Source of the DNA: CAYVGO01 sp964450725
GTDB lineage: Bacteria; Bacteroidota; Bacteroidia; Bacteroidales; UBA932
Direction: 5' to 3'
DNA: 58,307 nucleotides
Assembly: GCA_964450725.1 (NCBI GenBank)
Contig: CAYVGO010000008.1
Location: 1 to 58,307 of the forward strand
Positions 43,349-51,901 of this stretch are shown piece after piece; the stretch's first letter is position 1; each line of letters begins with the position of its first letter. The notes under the pieces are model-generated. The model had not been told where the DNA came from, did not search any database, and worked only from the letters and a program-made list of their open reading frames with translations. The translations under genes and the position numbers were made by a program.

Positions 43349-43435
43349 CGGTGAGGGGGGGATTCGAACCCCCGGAACGGTTACCCGTTCGACAGTTTAG
43401 CAAACTGTTGGTTTCAGCCACTCACCCACCTCACC
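43349..43435 (-). tRNA. tRNA-Ser (GCU)
   Basis: Minus-strand 87-nt class II tRNA with a long variable arm (CGAACGG/CCGTTCC-like), acceptor GGTGAGG/CCTCACC, discriminator G73, and anticodon GCT in loop TTGCTAA on a perfect ACAGT/ACTGT stem. CCA is not encoded. Confidence 0.95.
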
Positions 43436-43451
43436 TCACAAAATTGCGGTG

Positions 43452-43482
43452 CAAAGGTAAATCTTTTTTCCGGTTTATCAAA
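43452..43482 (-). promoter_or_regulatory. Bacteroidota-type promoter for tRNA-Ser/tRNA-Pro
   Basis: On the minus strand TTTG (43479-43482), a 19-nt spacer and TACCTTTG (43452-43459). Confidence 0.82.
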
Positions 43483-43497
43483 ATTTCATCTCACTCT

Positions 43498-43528
43498 TTT
43501 GTAGTTTATAAAAAAAAGAGTACTTTTG
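43498..43528 (+). promoter_or_regulatory. Bacteroidota-type promoter for SRP RNA
   Basis: TTTG (43498-43501), a 19-nt spacer and TACTTTTG (43521-43528), immediately before the RNA. It is divergent from the tRNA-Ser promoter 16 bp away. Confidence 0.82.
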
Positions 43529-43532
43529 CCGC

Positions 43533-43629
43533 GGGTAAGTCTTACACGACCAGCTCCTGCAGAACTCCCCCAGGACCGGAAGGTAGCAAGGGTATGTGGT
43601 CGAAGCGGTGCGATGTAAGTAGCTTACCC
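43533..43629 (+). ncRNA. ffs: Signal recognition particle RNA (small bacterial type)
   Basis: The ends GGGTAAG and CTTACCC pair. The centre carries the SRP domain IV signature AGGACCGGAAGGTAGCAAGG with the GGAA tetraloop and the asymmetric Ffh-binding loop. The final stem plus the following seven-T run serves as terminator. It works with Ffh and FtsY. Confidence 0.95.
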
Positions 43630-43649
43630 TTTTTTTATGTTATCAATTT

Positions 43650-44255
43650 ATGTTGATTTCTCTCTATCCCCAAAATATTGATCTCCGAAAAGTAGAAAGT
43701 GTTGCCAAATGCTTATCGAATGAAGGAGTAGCCGTTGTTCCTACTGACTCTGTGTATGCTTTTGCCTGCAGTATTAGCGGAAAAAGAAATTATCAAAGAT
43801 TATTAGACTTAAAAGAGGTCAAAAAAAGCGATGCTACGTTTTCTATCTCTTTTTTAGATTACAATCAACTTTCCCAGTATGTCAACATTGACAATACGAC
43901 CTTTCGGTTTATGAAAAGAAATGAAACCGGAATTTTTACTTATATCCTTCCAACCAATAAAAAGTTTCCGGAGCAAGTATTAAAAGGCAGAACTTCTTTT
44001 GGTGTGAAAATCAATCATCATCCTATTTTGCAAGTTCTTTTAGAACAATTAAATGCTCCTTTAGTTACCGCATCAGTAAAAAATGAAGCAGACGAATGTA
44101 TGACAGAACCTGCCGAAATTTATGAGTTATATGAACGCCAAGTAGATATATTTATTGACGCAGGAACCGGTAATGATATAATGTCAACCTTGATTGATTG
44201 TACAACCGCAGATTTCCCCGTCATTCGTCAAGGAGTATCTTCACCCCTATATTGA
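43650..44255 (+). CDS. TsaC/Sua5/YrdC-family protein
   Basis: This 201-residue single YrdC-like domain has an N-terminal VAVVPTDSVYAFACSISGKRNYQRLLDLK (lysine/arginine tetrad region), TGIFTYILPTNKKFP, and SFGVKINHHPILQVLLEQLNAPLVTASVKN. TsaC/Sua5 members make threonylcarbamoyl-AMP for tRNA t6A. The usual KxRP motif is diverged here (LKEVKKSD), so it may be the YciO-like paralogue instead. It directly follows the SRP RNA. Confidence 0.8.
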   Translation: MLISLYPQNIDLRKVESVAKCLSNEGVAVVPTDSVYAFACSISGKRNYQRLLDLKEVKKSDATFSISFLDYNQLSQYVNIDNTTFRFMKRNETGIFTYILPTNKKFPEQVLKGRTSFGVKINHHPILQVLLEQLNAPLVTASVKNEADECMTEPAEIYELYERQVDIFIDAGTGNDIMSTLIDCTTADFPVIRQGVSSPLY

Positions 44256-44388
44256 CCAAGAGCAATATCTTCTGCTCTCTTTATCATCAGTTTTAGAGAT
44301 TGTGTAAAAACCCCTCTTCGAGGTTTTGATTCGGATACCTAACAAATAATACTCAAACAAAATCGGTTTCTGAAAGTTTTTTGGTAAC
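44256..44388. other. Spacer leading into the accessory module
   Basis: There is no gene here. The right part contains the first direct-repeat copy. Confidence 0.4.
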
Positions 44389-44415
44389 CATGTAGAGACA
44401 CTGCACGCAACGTCT
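44364..44415 (+). repeat. Direct repeat, left copy flanking the DUF6261 module
   Basis: The 52-bp sequence containing GGTAACCATGTAGAGAC matches 46158-46207 at about 43 of 50 aligned positions, in the same orientation. The two copies bracket the 41-bp array, the DUF6261 gene and its terminator. Confidence 0.8.
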
Positions 44416-44475
44416 CTATAACAAACCACCAAAACAACTTCGCCGATTAGACGTTGCGTGCAACGTCTCTACATG
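44389..44475. repeat. 87-bp inverted-repeat element (CATGTAGAGAC...GCAACGTCT)
   Basis: Arms 44389-44415 and 44449-44475 match at 25 of 27 positions around a 33-nt loop. Each arm has its own inner palindrome (TTGCACGCAA-like). The words GTAGAGACGTTGC / GCAACGTCTCTAC look like a dispersed Bacteroidota intergenic repeat. Confidence 0.85.
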
Positions 44476-44800
44476 ATTATCTGCTCATTTACGAGCCCTT
44501 TTTCGGAAGAAATTGAGTGCGCAAACTCGGTTGCAATGCCGTTTAGCATTCTTCGATATATTTCGCCGAACAAAGGCAATACTACTTTTAACTTTTTTCC
44601 TTAATCTTTCATTACTTCTTTAAATGTTAAAATTAAATTTCTACGTAAAGAAATAATAAATAATTGCTATCTTTGTCGATATTATTATTCTGCAACTGCA
44701 AATTTTGACTTTACTATTATATATTGTACAGCAGAAAACGACGGAATACAGATCCTGTCATTTTTCGTTTTTTAACCAGTAGTAATATCTTTACAAAATG
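44476..44800. other. Region before the 41-bp array, containing a -7 box
   Basis: No gene is visible. TATCTTTG at 44668-44675 is a good -7 box, so transcription could begin near 44682 and run through the array. Confidence 0.45.
44668..44675 (+). promoter_or_regulatory. -7 promoter box upstream of the 41-bp array
   Basis: TATCTTTG fits TAnnTTTG exactly, but no TTTG is seen at -33. It is the only good candidate between the inverted repeat and the DUF6261 gene. Confidence 0.5.
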
Positions 44801-45240
44801 CTGTAGAGGTCTCGGCGGAATGTCTGCCGAAGGATTTTTGACTGTGGAATTCTCGGCGGAATGTCTGCCGAAGGATTTTTGACCGTGGAGGTCTCGGCGG
44901 AATGTCTGCCGAAGGATTTTTGACTGTGGAATTCTCGGCGGAATGTCTGCCGAAAGATTTTTGGCTGTGGAGGTATCGGCGGAATGTCTGCCGAAGGATT
45001 TTTGACTGTGGAAGTCTCGGCGGAATGTCTGCCGAAAGATTTTTAACCGTAGAAGTCTCGGCGGAATGTCTGCCGAAAGATTTTTGACTGTGGAAGTCTC
45101 GGCGGAATGTCTGCCGAAAGNNNNNNNNNNNNNNNNNNNNNNNNNNNNNNNNNNNNNNNNNNNNNNNNNNNNNNNNNNNNNNNNNNNNNNNNNNNNNNNN
45201 NNNNNNNNNNNNNNNNNNNNTTTTTGACCGTAGAAGTAAT
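44801..45240 (+). repeat. 41-bp tandem hairpin array (interrupted by assembly gap)
   Basis: Eight units start at 44812, 44853, 44894, 44935, 44976, 45017, 45058 and 45099, an exact 41-bp period. A ninth half-unit follows the N block. The 19-nt segment TCGGCGGAATGTCTGCCGA is identical in all eight units and folds as an 8-bp stem (one G-T) with an ATG loop. The remaining 22 nt varies (AGG/AAG, GACTG/GACCG/AACCG/GGCTG, GAATT/GAGGT/GAAGT). The true copy number is unknown because of the gap. Confidence 0.95.
45121..45220. other. Assembly gap (100 N) inside the repeat array
   Basis: Exactly 100 N residues in the middle of the tandem array, where short reads typically fail to assemble. Confidence 0.95.
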
Positions 45241-45293
45241 TGCAACAAAAGACGACTGTTTATTTAATCTTCAATAATTAATTTCTAAACCTA

Positions 45294-46055
45294 ATGACGA
45301 TGAAAACAATTTTAAAAATTCAAGGAAGTTACATGAGTAAGTACAACAATGCCCTGCATACAGAGTTTCATCTGAATATGCTGAGTAAAGTACAGACGGT
45401 AGATTTAAGTAAAATCAATATTCCGCAAGTTCTGATTGACGAGTGGAAGAAAAATACCGATTTAGAAGTAGAAACTAATCGACATGCCCGAGCTTCGGTA
45501 GAGACGCAGGAGCAGATACAAGTTGATACAGACCGCGACAATACGTTGTCTTACATTTTTGGTATTATTCATAATGCCCAGCGTTCTCCCGTTGCCGAAC
45601 ACCGTGCTGCTTATGCACACATTGAGCCACTGATAAGACCTTACAAAGGAATACAGCACGAGGCTTATGACCAAGAAACACTCTATATTCGCTCTTTAGT
45701 CAGAGATTTGAGAAAATCACCGACAGATTCATTCATTACCACGCTGGGGTTGACAGATGCTGTCTCTACCCTTGAAACTTTAAATGAAAAGTATGCTACA
45801 CTGAGAAGTCAACGGTCAGATACTCGCGTGGCAACAGCAGTAGAAACGTCAAAAAAACTTCGTCCTAAAACAGACGAATGCTATAATCAGGTATGCAGTT
45901 TGATTTACAGTTCACAACTAACCACTACAGACCCTGCAACGACAGAAGAAATTACAACCCTTATCCGCCAGATGAATCAGATTATTGCCGAATTTAAAGC
46001 CAGTTATCACCAAAGCATAGCAAAGAAAGACGGAAAAACTAAAAATGAAATATAG
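45294..46055 (+). CDS. DUF6261 family protein
   Basis: The 253-residue protein shows the outline of DUF6261, an uncharacterised family of Bacteroidota: an early NALHTEFHLNMLSKV segment, a central charged region DTDRDNTLSYIFGII, a middle LYIRSLVRDL..TLGLTDAVSTLETLNEKYATL block, and a late TDECYNQVCSLIYS...IRQMNQIIAEFK block. It is mostly helical, with no signal peptide or membrane segment, so probably cytoplasmic. The ATG at 45300 (MKTILK) is an alternative start. Its leader holds the hairpin array. Function is unknown. Confidence 0.75.
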   Translation: MTMKTILKIQGSYMSKYNNALHTEFHLNMLSKVQTVDLSKINIPQVLIDEWKKNTDLEVETNRHARASVETQEQIQVDTDRDNTLSYIFGIIHNAQRSPVAEHRAAYAHIEPLIRPYKGIQHEAYDQETLYIRSLVRDLRKSPTDSFITTLGLTDAVSTLETLNEKYATLRSQRSDTRVATAVETSKKLRPKTDECYNQVCSLIYSSQLTTTDPATTEEITTLIRQMNQIIAEFKASYHQSIAKKDGKTKNEI

Positions 46056-46107
46056 TCGGCGGAAGATGAAATTTTTCCCTTCAGTTGGCAAGAAGAATGA
46101 GTAGTGA

Positions 46108-46142
46108 AAATCGGCAGAAGTAACACTTCTACCGATTTTTTT
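46108..46142 (+). terminator. Strong terminator after the DUF6261 gene
   Basis: Arms 46108-46121 and 46125-46138 pair with one mismatch over 14 bp around a 3-nt loop, with a seven-T run (46136-46142). Confidence 0.9.
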
Positions 46143-46157
46143 ATCCTGAACGGGAAA

Positions 46158-46207
46158 CGGTTTGCGAAATTTTCGGTAACCATGTAGAGACGCTGCATCC
46201 AACGTCT
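46158..46207 (+). repeat. Direct repeat, right copy flanking the DUF6261 module
   Basis: Matches 44364-44415 in the same orientation. A further related word (CCGTTGCACGCAACGTCTGAG, 46232-46252) follows, here in direct orientation. Confidence 0.8.
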
Positions 46208-46252
46208 GAGCAGTGAAAGTCTATCATTCAGCCGTTGCACGCAACGTCTGAG

Positions 46253-46386
46253 GAACAATATCGGTTAATGTTTTCAACACATTCTCTCAAACCAATTCTT
46301 TTGAGTATAATCGTAAGACAAGAATATTAACTTTAATAATCTGCAATTTCCCTGAACGTTGATATAAAAAAACAAAAATTATCATG
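46253..46386. other. Spacer upstream of metG
   Basis: AT-rich, with nothing else supportable apart from the metG -7 box. Confidence 0.4.
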
Positions 46387-46394
46387 TATCTTTG
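46387..46394 (+). promoter_or_regulatory. -7 promoter box for the metG operon
   Basis: TATCTTTG, 33 bp before the metG ATG. The nearest upstream TTG is about 25 nt away, so -33 is weak. Confidence 0.55.
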
Positions 46395-46427
46395 CACCTC
46401 ATTTGAATACGGAATTTATAAATAGTT

Positions 46428-48488
46428 ATGGGAACTGACAAAAAATCTGAACATTACCAACGAACTTTGATTACGGCAGCCTTACCTTATGCCAATGGAC
46501 CTGTACATATCGGACACTTGGCAGGAGTATATATTCCGGCAGATATTTATTCTCGCTATTTGCGGGTAAAAGGTCAAGAAGTACTCTATGTTTGCGGTTC
46601 TGATGAACACGGAGTTCCGATTACCTTAAAAGCACAGCAACAAGGATGCTCTCCCCAAGACATTGTTGACAAATACCATGCTATGATAAAAAAATCTTTT
46701 GAGGATTTTGGAATACAGTTTGATATATATTCACGTACGTCTTCAAAAATGCACCATCAAACGTCGGCAGATTTTTTTACAACACTCTATAAAAAGAATT
46801 GTTTCATAGAACAAACATCAGAACAGTTTTATGATACGGAAGCCCATCAATTTTTGGCAGACCGCTACATTGTAGGGACTTGTCCCCGCTGTAATTTTGA
46901 AAATGCTTACGGTGATCAGTGTGAAAAATGCGGAGCCACCTTAAGCCCGTTAGAACTTATTAATCCGCGATCAGCCATCAGCGGTTCCAAGCCGATTTTA
47001 AAGCCTACAAAACACTGGTATTTACCTTTAGATCAATATCAACAATGGCTACACGACTGGATTATTGAAGAACATAAAGAGTGGAAAACCAATGTTTACG
47101 GGCAATGTAAGTCTTGGCTTGACGCCGGATTATTACCCAGAGCAGTAAGTAGAGATTTGAATTGGGGAGTTCCCGTACCTTTAGATGATGCCGAAGGAAA
47201 AGTACTCTATGTTTGGTTTGATGCTCCGATTGGTTATATTTCAAACACCAAAGAGTTACTGCCACAAACGTGGGAAAAGTGGTGGAAAGACGATACAACC
47301 CGTCTTCTTCATTTTATTGGAAAAGATAATATTGTTTTTCACTGTATTGTTTTTCCTGTAATGCTAAAGGCTCACGGAGAATATATTTTACCTGAAAATG
47401 TACCGGCGAATGAGTTTTTAAATCTTGAAGGTGAAAAAATTTCTACTTCTCGGAATTGGGCAGTGTGGTTACATGAATATTTGGAAGATTTCAAAGGACA
47501 GGAAGATGTTTTAAGGTATGTATTGACCAGCAATATGCCCGAAACAAAGGATAATGACTTTACTTGGAAAGATTTCCAAACCAAAAACAACAGCGAGTTA
47601 GTAGCCAATCTGGGGAACTTTGTCAACCGGGTGATGGTATTGACCCATAAGTATTGTAAAGGAAAAATACCTCCGTTACATGAATTGTCGGTAATGGAAA
47701 ATGATATTATGGCGACAGTTCAAAACTTGAAAGTACAAATAGAACAAAATATAGAGCACTTTCATTTTCGGGAAGCGTTGAAAAATGTAATGGAAATCAG
47801 TCGTATCGGGAATAAATATCTTACAGATACAGAACCTTGGAAGTTGGCACAAACCGACATGGTAAAAGTAGAAACAATTCTACATCTTTGCATACAAATT
47901 ATTGCCAATTTATCTATTGTGTTTCAACCCTTCTTACCTTCAACAGCAAAGAAGATGGCCGCCATGTTAAATATCAAAGCGTTCTCTTGGAGTAACTTGG
48001 GAAGTTTCAATCTTCTACAACAAGAACACCAACTTGGAGAACCGACATTACTCTTCAGTAAAATTGAAGACGATTGCATTGCTCACCAAATTGCAAAATT
48101 ACAAAGCACTAAGTCTATTAATGCAACCACACCCACCCTCCCTACAGTTTCGCCGCAAAAGCCCAATATAGATTTTGATACTTTTCAGAAAAATGATCTT
48201 CGGGTCGTGAAAATTCTCACAGCCAATCGGGTAGACAAAAGTAAGAAATTACTCAAATTTACTGTGGACTTAGGGTTTGAACAAAGAACCGTATTAAGTG
48301 GTGTAGCAGAACACATTACTCCTGAAGAATTGATAGGAAAAAGACTCCCTATGATTATCAATTTACCTGAACGTAACATTATGGGACACTCTTCACAGGG
48401 GATGTTGCTTTATACGGAAGACAGTCAAGGAAAGTTACAGCCCATTATCATTGACGAAACAATTGAACTCGGAGCAACAATATCTTAA
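46428..48488 (+). CDS. metG: Methionyl-tRNA synthetase
   Basis: The 686-residue enzyme charges tRNA-Met. It has the class I HIGH motif (PVHIGHLAG near 21-29), a zinc-binding insert (CPRCNF...CEKCG, about 144-164), the signature loop EGEKISTSRNW as the KMSKS equivalent, and an anticodon-binding helical domain. A C-terminal OB-fold tRNA-binding domain (about 575-686; FDTFQKNDLRVVKI) mediates dimerisation. KISTS is the usual Bacteroidota form. It heads an operon with the PiT transporter 18 bp downstream. Confidence 0.97.
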   Translation: MGTDKKSEHYQRTLITAALPYANGPVHIGHLAGVYIPADIYSRYLRVKGQEVLYVCGSDEHGVPITLKAQQQGCSPQDIVDKYHAMIKKSFEDFGIQFDIYSRTSSKMHHQTSADFFTTLYKKNCFIEQTSEQFYDTEAHQFLADRYIVGTCPRCNFENAYGDQCEKCGATLSPLELINPRSAISGSKPILKPTKHWYLPLDQYQQWLHDWIIEEHKEWKTNVYGQCKSWLDAGLLPRAVSRDLNWGVPVPLDDAEGKVLYVWFDAPIGYISNTKELLPQTWEKWWKDDTTRLLHFIGKDNIVFHCIVFPVMLKAHGEYILPENVPANEFLNLEGEKISTSRNWAVWLHEYLEDFKGQEDVLRYVLTSNMPETKDNDFTWKDFQTKNNSELVANLGNFVNRVMVLTHKYCKGKIPPLHELSVMENDIMATVQNLKVQIEQNIEHFHFREALKNVMEISRIGNKYLTDTEPWKLAQTDMVKVETILHLCIQIIANLSIVFQPFLPSTAKKMAAMLNIKAFSWSNLGSFNLLQQEHQLGEPTLLFSKIEDDCIAHQIAKLQSTKSINATTPTLPTVSPQKPNIDFDTFQKNDLRVVKILTANRVDKSKKLLKFTVDLGFEQRTVLSGVAEHITPEELIGKRLPMIINLPERNIMGHSSQGMLLYTEDSQGKLQPIIIDETIELGATIS

Positions 48489-48506
48489 TTATATCATTTT
48501 ATTATT

Positions 48507-50720
48507 ATGGAATACTACTATATCATAGCCATCGTCGTACTCTTCGTTTTTGCTATTATAGATTTAATGGTAGGCGTAAGTAACGATGCTACAAATTTTA
48601 TTACCTCTGCCTTAGGAGCCAAAGTGGCTCCGCGTCGAGTCATTTTATTGGTGGCATCAGTCGGGATTATTTGCGGAACCCTTACATCAACAGGAATGAT
48701 GGAAATTGCCCGTAATGGGATTTTTGTACCCGGAAAGTTAACGTTTGAAGATGTAATGATTATTTTCCTCTCGGTTCTTTTGACCGATGTCATCTTGCTG
48801 GACTTTTTCAACTCTTTAGGACTGCCTACATCTACCACCGTATCTTTAGTTTTTGAATTGATTGGAGCAACTGTTGTTATCGGAATCTTAAAAATATCAC
48901 AAAACAGCCAACTCAGTTTATCGAACTTAGGAGACTACATTAATTCGGCAAAAGCTTTCGCTATTATTTCCGGTATTCTAATTTCTGTGGTTATCGCTTT
49001 TGTTGTCGGAAGTATAGTTCAATTTTTTACCCGTATGCTTTTTACGTTTCAATACAAACAAACCTATAAATATTTTGGCGGTTTGTTTGGAGGAATGGCC
49101 ATTACCGCTATCCTTTATTTTATTGTGATAAAAGGGATAAAAAGTGCGAGCTTTGTATCCCCTGCATTTTTAGATTACATCAATGAACATACTTGGACTA
49201 TTTTGGTGGCAACTTTCTTTTGCTGTACATTTTTATTCCAAACGCTTATCCTCATTACTAAAATCAGCATATTTAAGTTTATTGTATTACTGGGAACTTT
49301 TGCCTTAGCTTTAGCCTTTGCCGGCAACGATTTAGTCAACTTTATCGGAGTAAGCATGGCTGGATTGACATCATTCCAATACTTTAATGATAGTGGCGTT
49401 GCCGCAGATGCTTTAAATATGGATATATTGTCAGGAAAAGTAGTCGTCAATCCATCATTTTTAATTATTGCCGGTGGCATTATGGTATTGACATTGTGGA
49501 TTTCAAAAAAATCACGTACTGTCAGCCAGACAGAAGTCGGACTTTCTCGACAAGACGAAGGAGTAGAGCGTTTTGGATCAACACTCATTTCCAGAACTAT
49601 TGTCAGAGGAGCCATGCGAATGAATACTTCAGTGAACCAAAAATTACCGGAAATTGTGCGTGCTTTTATCCGACAACGCTTTCGCCGTCCATCCAAAAAA
49701 GAAAACAGCGGATCATCGTATGACATTATTCGTGCGTCTGTCAATTTAACGGTAGCCAGTATTTTAATTGCGATGGCTACTTCCCTAAAACTTCCACTAT
49801 CTACTACTTATGTTACATTTATGGTAGCCATGGGAACTTCACTTGCAGACCGTGCTTGGGGACGCGAAAGTGCAGTATATAGAATTACGGGAGTGTTAAC
49901 GGTGATTTCAGGATGGTTCCTTACAGCGTTTATTGCATTTACTATCGCCGCTATATGCTGTTTGATACTTTATTATCTGAAGTTTATAGGACTTATAATA
50001 CTTACTGTTTTTGCATTATCCTTACTCCTAAGATTTAGCCTTCTGCACAAAAAACGTACTAAAGCAGTCAATGCCACTGTCGTTGTTACGAAAGACATCA
50101 TTAGTGAATCCATCGAAAAGGTGAAAGATCAACTTGCTGTTATTATTCATATCTACAATCAAACCATTACAGGATTAACCAAAGAAGATCGTAAAATGTT
50201 ACGAGAAGTTACCGATGAGGTAGATGATTTAAAAGAAGAAACAAAAGATATGAAGAAAAATCTTTATTACACTTTACGAAAACTCGAAGATGAATCTGTA
50301 GAAAACAGCCATTTTTACGTACAAATTATTGATTACCTTCGAGAAATATCGCACTCTTTAAGTTTTATTACACATCCGAGTTACGAACATATTGACAATA
50401 ATCATAAAGGATTAAATCCCTTACAAAGTCAGGAACTTCTTCATCTGAGTGCCGAAACCTCCAAATTGTTTGCTATGATACAACAATTGATAGAACAACA
50501 TGATTATACAAATATTGTTGACATTATCTCTCAGCAACACCTTGTATTGGCTTTGGCTGACGATTTGCGTAAAAATCAGGTACAACGAATCAAAGACGGT
50601 ATTAGCAAAACCAGAAATTCAATTCTATACTTCGCATTAATTAATGAGTCTAAAAATATCCTACTACAAACAGTAAATCTTACTAAAGCGTTAAGAGATT
50701 TTCATGGAATAACCGCGTAA
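48507..50720 (+). CDS. PiT-family inorganic phosphate transporter with PhoU-like domain
   Basis: The 737-residue protein has two PiT repeats. The first carries GVSNDATNFITSALGAKVAPRR near residue 22, and the second carries FAGNDLVNFIGVSMAG around 273. There are about ten membrane segments up to about 510. A C-terminal cytoplasmic helical domain (about 525-737; IESIEKVKDQLAVIIHIYN, LREVTDEVDDLKEE) resembles PhoU and may gate transport. This fusion is common in Bacteroidota. It is in an operon with metG and the arginase-family gene. Confidence 0.92.
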   Translation: MEYYYIIAIVVLFVFAIIDLMVGVSNDATNFITSALGAKVAPRRVILLVASVGIICGTLTSTGMMEIARNGIFVPGKLTFEDVMIIFLSVLLTDVILLDFFNSLGLPTSTTVSLVFELIGATVVIGILKISQNSQLSLSNLGDYINSAKAFAIISGILISVVIAFVVGSIVQFFTRMLFTFQYKQTYKYFGGLFGGMAITAILYFIVIKGIKSASFVSPAFLDYINEHTWTILVATFFCCTFLFQTLILITKISIFKFIVLLGTFALALAFAGNDLVNFIGVSMAGLTSFQYFNDSGVAADALNMDILSGKVVVNPSFLIIAGGIMVLTLWISKKSRTVSQTEVGLSRQDEGVERFGSTLISRTIVRGAMRMNTSVNQKLPEIVRAFIRQRFRRPSKKENSGSSYDIIRASVNLTVASILIAMATSLKLPLSTTYVTFMVAMGTSLADRAWGRESAVYRITGVLTVISGWFLTAFIAFTIAAICCLILYYLKFIGLIILTVFALSLLLRFSLLHKKRTKAVNATVVVTKDIISESIEKVKDQLAVIIHIYNQTITGLTKEDRKMLREVTDEVDDLKEETKDMKKNLYYTLRKLEDESVENSHFYVQIIDYLREISHSLSFITHPSYEHIDNNHKGLNPLQSQELLHLSAETSKLFAMIQQLIEQHDYTNIVDIISQQHLVLALADDLRKNQVQRIKDGISKTRNSILYFALINESKNILLQTVNLTKALRDFHGITA

Positions 50721-50723
50721 TCA

Positions 50724-51773
50724 ATGGATACTAACAATTCTACATTTGACCCCAATAGTATCGCTATTCTGAATGGCAATTATTTTGCATTGCCTTTTAC
50801 TCCTGAAAATGCAAGTTTAGTCATCGTACCTGTACCTTGGGACGTAACAACTTCTTACCGCGAAGGTACTTCTTTAGCACCTCAACAAATGGTTGAAGCA
50901 TCAGCCCAGATTGATTTATATGACACAACTTTCGGAAATATCTGGGAAAAAGGTATTGCAACAGATAACACTTTGCATAACAAAATATTAGATTGGAGTA
51001 AAAAAAACCGTTCTATAGCAAGAAAAGTGATTCGCAACTTGGAAAAAGGAGTAAATCCTACAAATCCGAAAATAACCAAACTAACAACCCTTGTCAATCA
51101 ATCTTCAGAACAGTTAAACCAACATATCTACACGCAAACCAAACAACATCTTGATAACAATAAAATTGTTGCCATTGTTGGCGGAGAGCATAGTGTTCCT
51201 TTCGGGTTTATCAAAGCCATCAATGAAAAATATAACGACTTTTCGATACTTCACTTTGATGCACATGCCGATTTGCGTAATGCTTACGAAGGTTTTCACT
51301 ATTCACATGCCAGTATTTTTTATAATGTAAAAACATATTTAAATCCGAATATTCCTCTTACTCAGGTAGGTATTAGGGATTTTTGTGAAGAAGAATTACA
51401 GTTTGCTCAACAAAATAATATTACACAATTTACATCTGAAACTCTCCAACAGCAATTGTTTGAAGGAAAAACATGGCAAACTGTAGTTACTGAAATTATT
51501 AATACACTGTCAAACAACGTTTATGTCAGTTTTGATATCGACGTTTTAGAACCTTATTTGTGTCCAAATACAGGCACTCCTGTTCCCGGCGGATTATCAT
51601 ATGCTCAGATTATCTATCTTTTCACATTGCTGGGTAAGCAAAAGAAAAAAATTATTGGTTTTGATCTTTGCGAAGTAGGTAAAGAGAATACTTTAACGGG
51701 AGGACTCGATGCCAATATTGGGGCAAGAATATTATATAAACTTAGTTTATTGGCATTATATTCTCAAAAATAA
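50724..51773 (+). CDS. Arginase/agmatinase/formimidoylglutamase-family hydrolase
   Basis: The 349-residue ureohydrolase keeps the binuclear manganese ligands: GGEHSVPFG, HFDAHADLR and SFDIDVLEP. The C-terminal GFDLCEVGKEN is also typical. The family removes urea or formamide from guanidino-type substrates; the exact substrate (agmatine, arginine or formiminoglutamate) cannot be settled from motifs. It begins 3 bp after the phosphate transporter stop, so co-transcription is very likely although no shared pathway is obvious. Confidence 0.88.
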   Translation: MDTNNSTFDPNSIAILNGNYFALPFTPENASLVIVPVPWDVTTSYREGTSLAPQQMVEASAQIDLYDTTFGNIWEKGIATDNTLHNKILDWSKKNRSIARKVIRNLEKGVNPTNPKITKLTTLVNQSSEQLNQHIYTQTKQHLDNNKIVAIVGGEHSVPFGFIKAINEKYNDFSILHFDAHADLRNAYEGFHYSHASIFYNVKTYLNPNIPLTQVGIRDFCEEELQFAQQNNITQFTSETLQQQLFEGKTWQTVVTEIINTLSNNVYVSFDIDVLEPYLCPNTGTPVPGGLSYAQIIYLFTLLGKQKKKIIGFDLCEVGKENTLTGGLDANIGARILYKLSLLALYSQK

Positions 51774-51784
51774 TTGTACCTTTG
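51750..51784 (+). promoter_or_regulatory. Promoter for the FKBP gene pair
   Basis: TACCTTTG (51777-51784) is a perfect -7 box. TTG at 51750-51752 is 24 nt upstream, which is long. It overlaps the end of the hydrolase gene and leaves a leader of about 110 nt. Confidence 0.5.
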
Positions 51785-51901
51785 CATCCGAAATTTTAAT
51801 TCTATTTTTCGTGACTAAACGAGCATGACTTACGAACACTAAAAGAGAATGTTCAACATGCGAAGTTCTATAATATCTCAATTTTTAAAATATTATTTAC
51901 T

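Noticed and set aside
43345..43656. 103-codon plus-strand frame
   Set aside because: It runs across tRNA-Ser on the opposite strand and the SRP RNA, so it is not a real gene.
44772..45248. 158-codon minus-strand frame and a 61-codon plus-strand frame across the 41-bp array
   Set aside because: They are produced by the stop-free tandem repeat. Because 41 is not a multiple of three the peptide only repeats every 41 residues, and the frame crosses the N gap. No promoter or domain supports it.
44256..46427. Insertion sequence at the DUF6261 module
   Set aside because: Despite flanking repeats there is no transposase gene, and DUF6261 does not resemble one.
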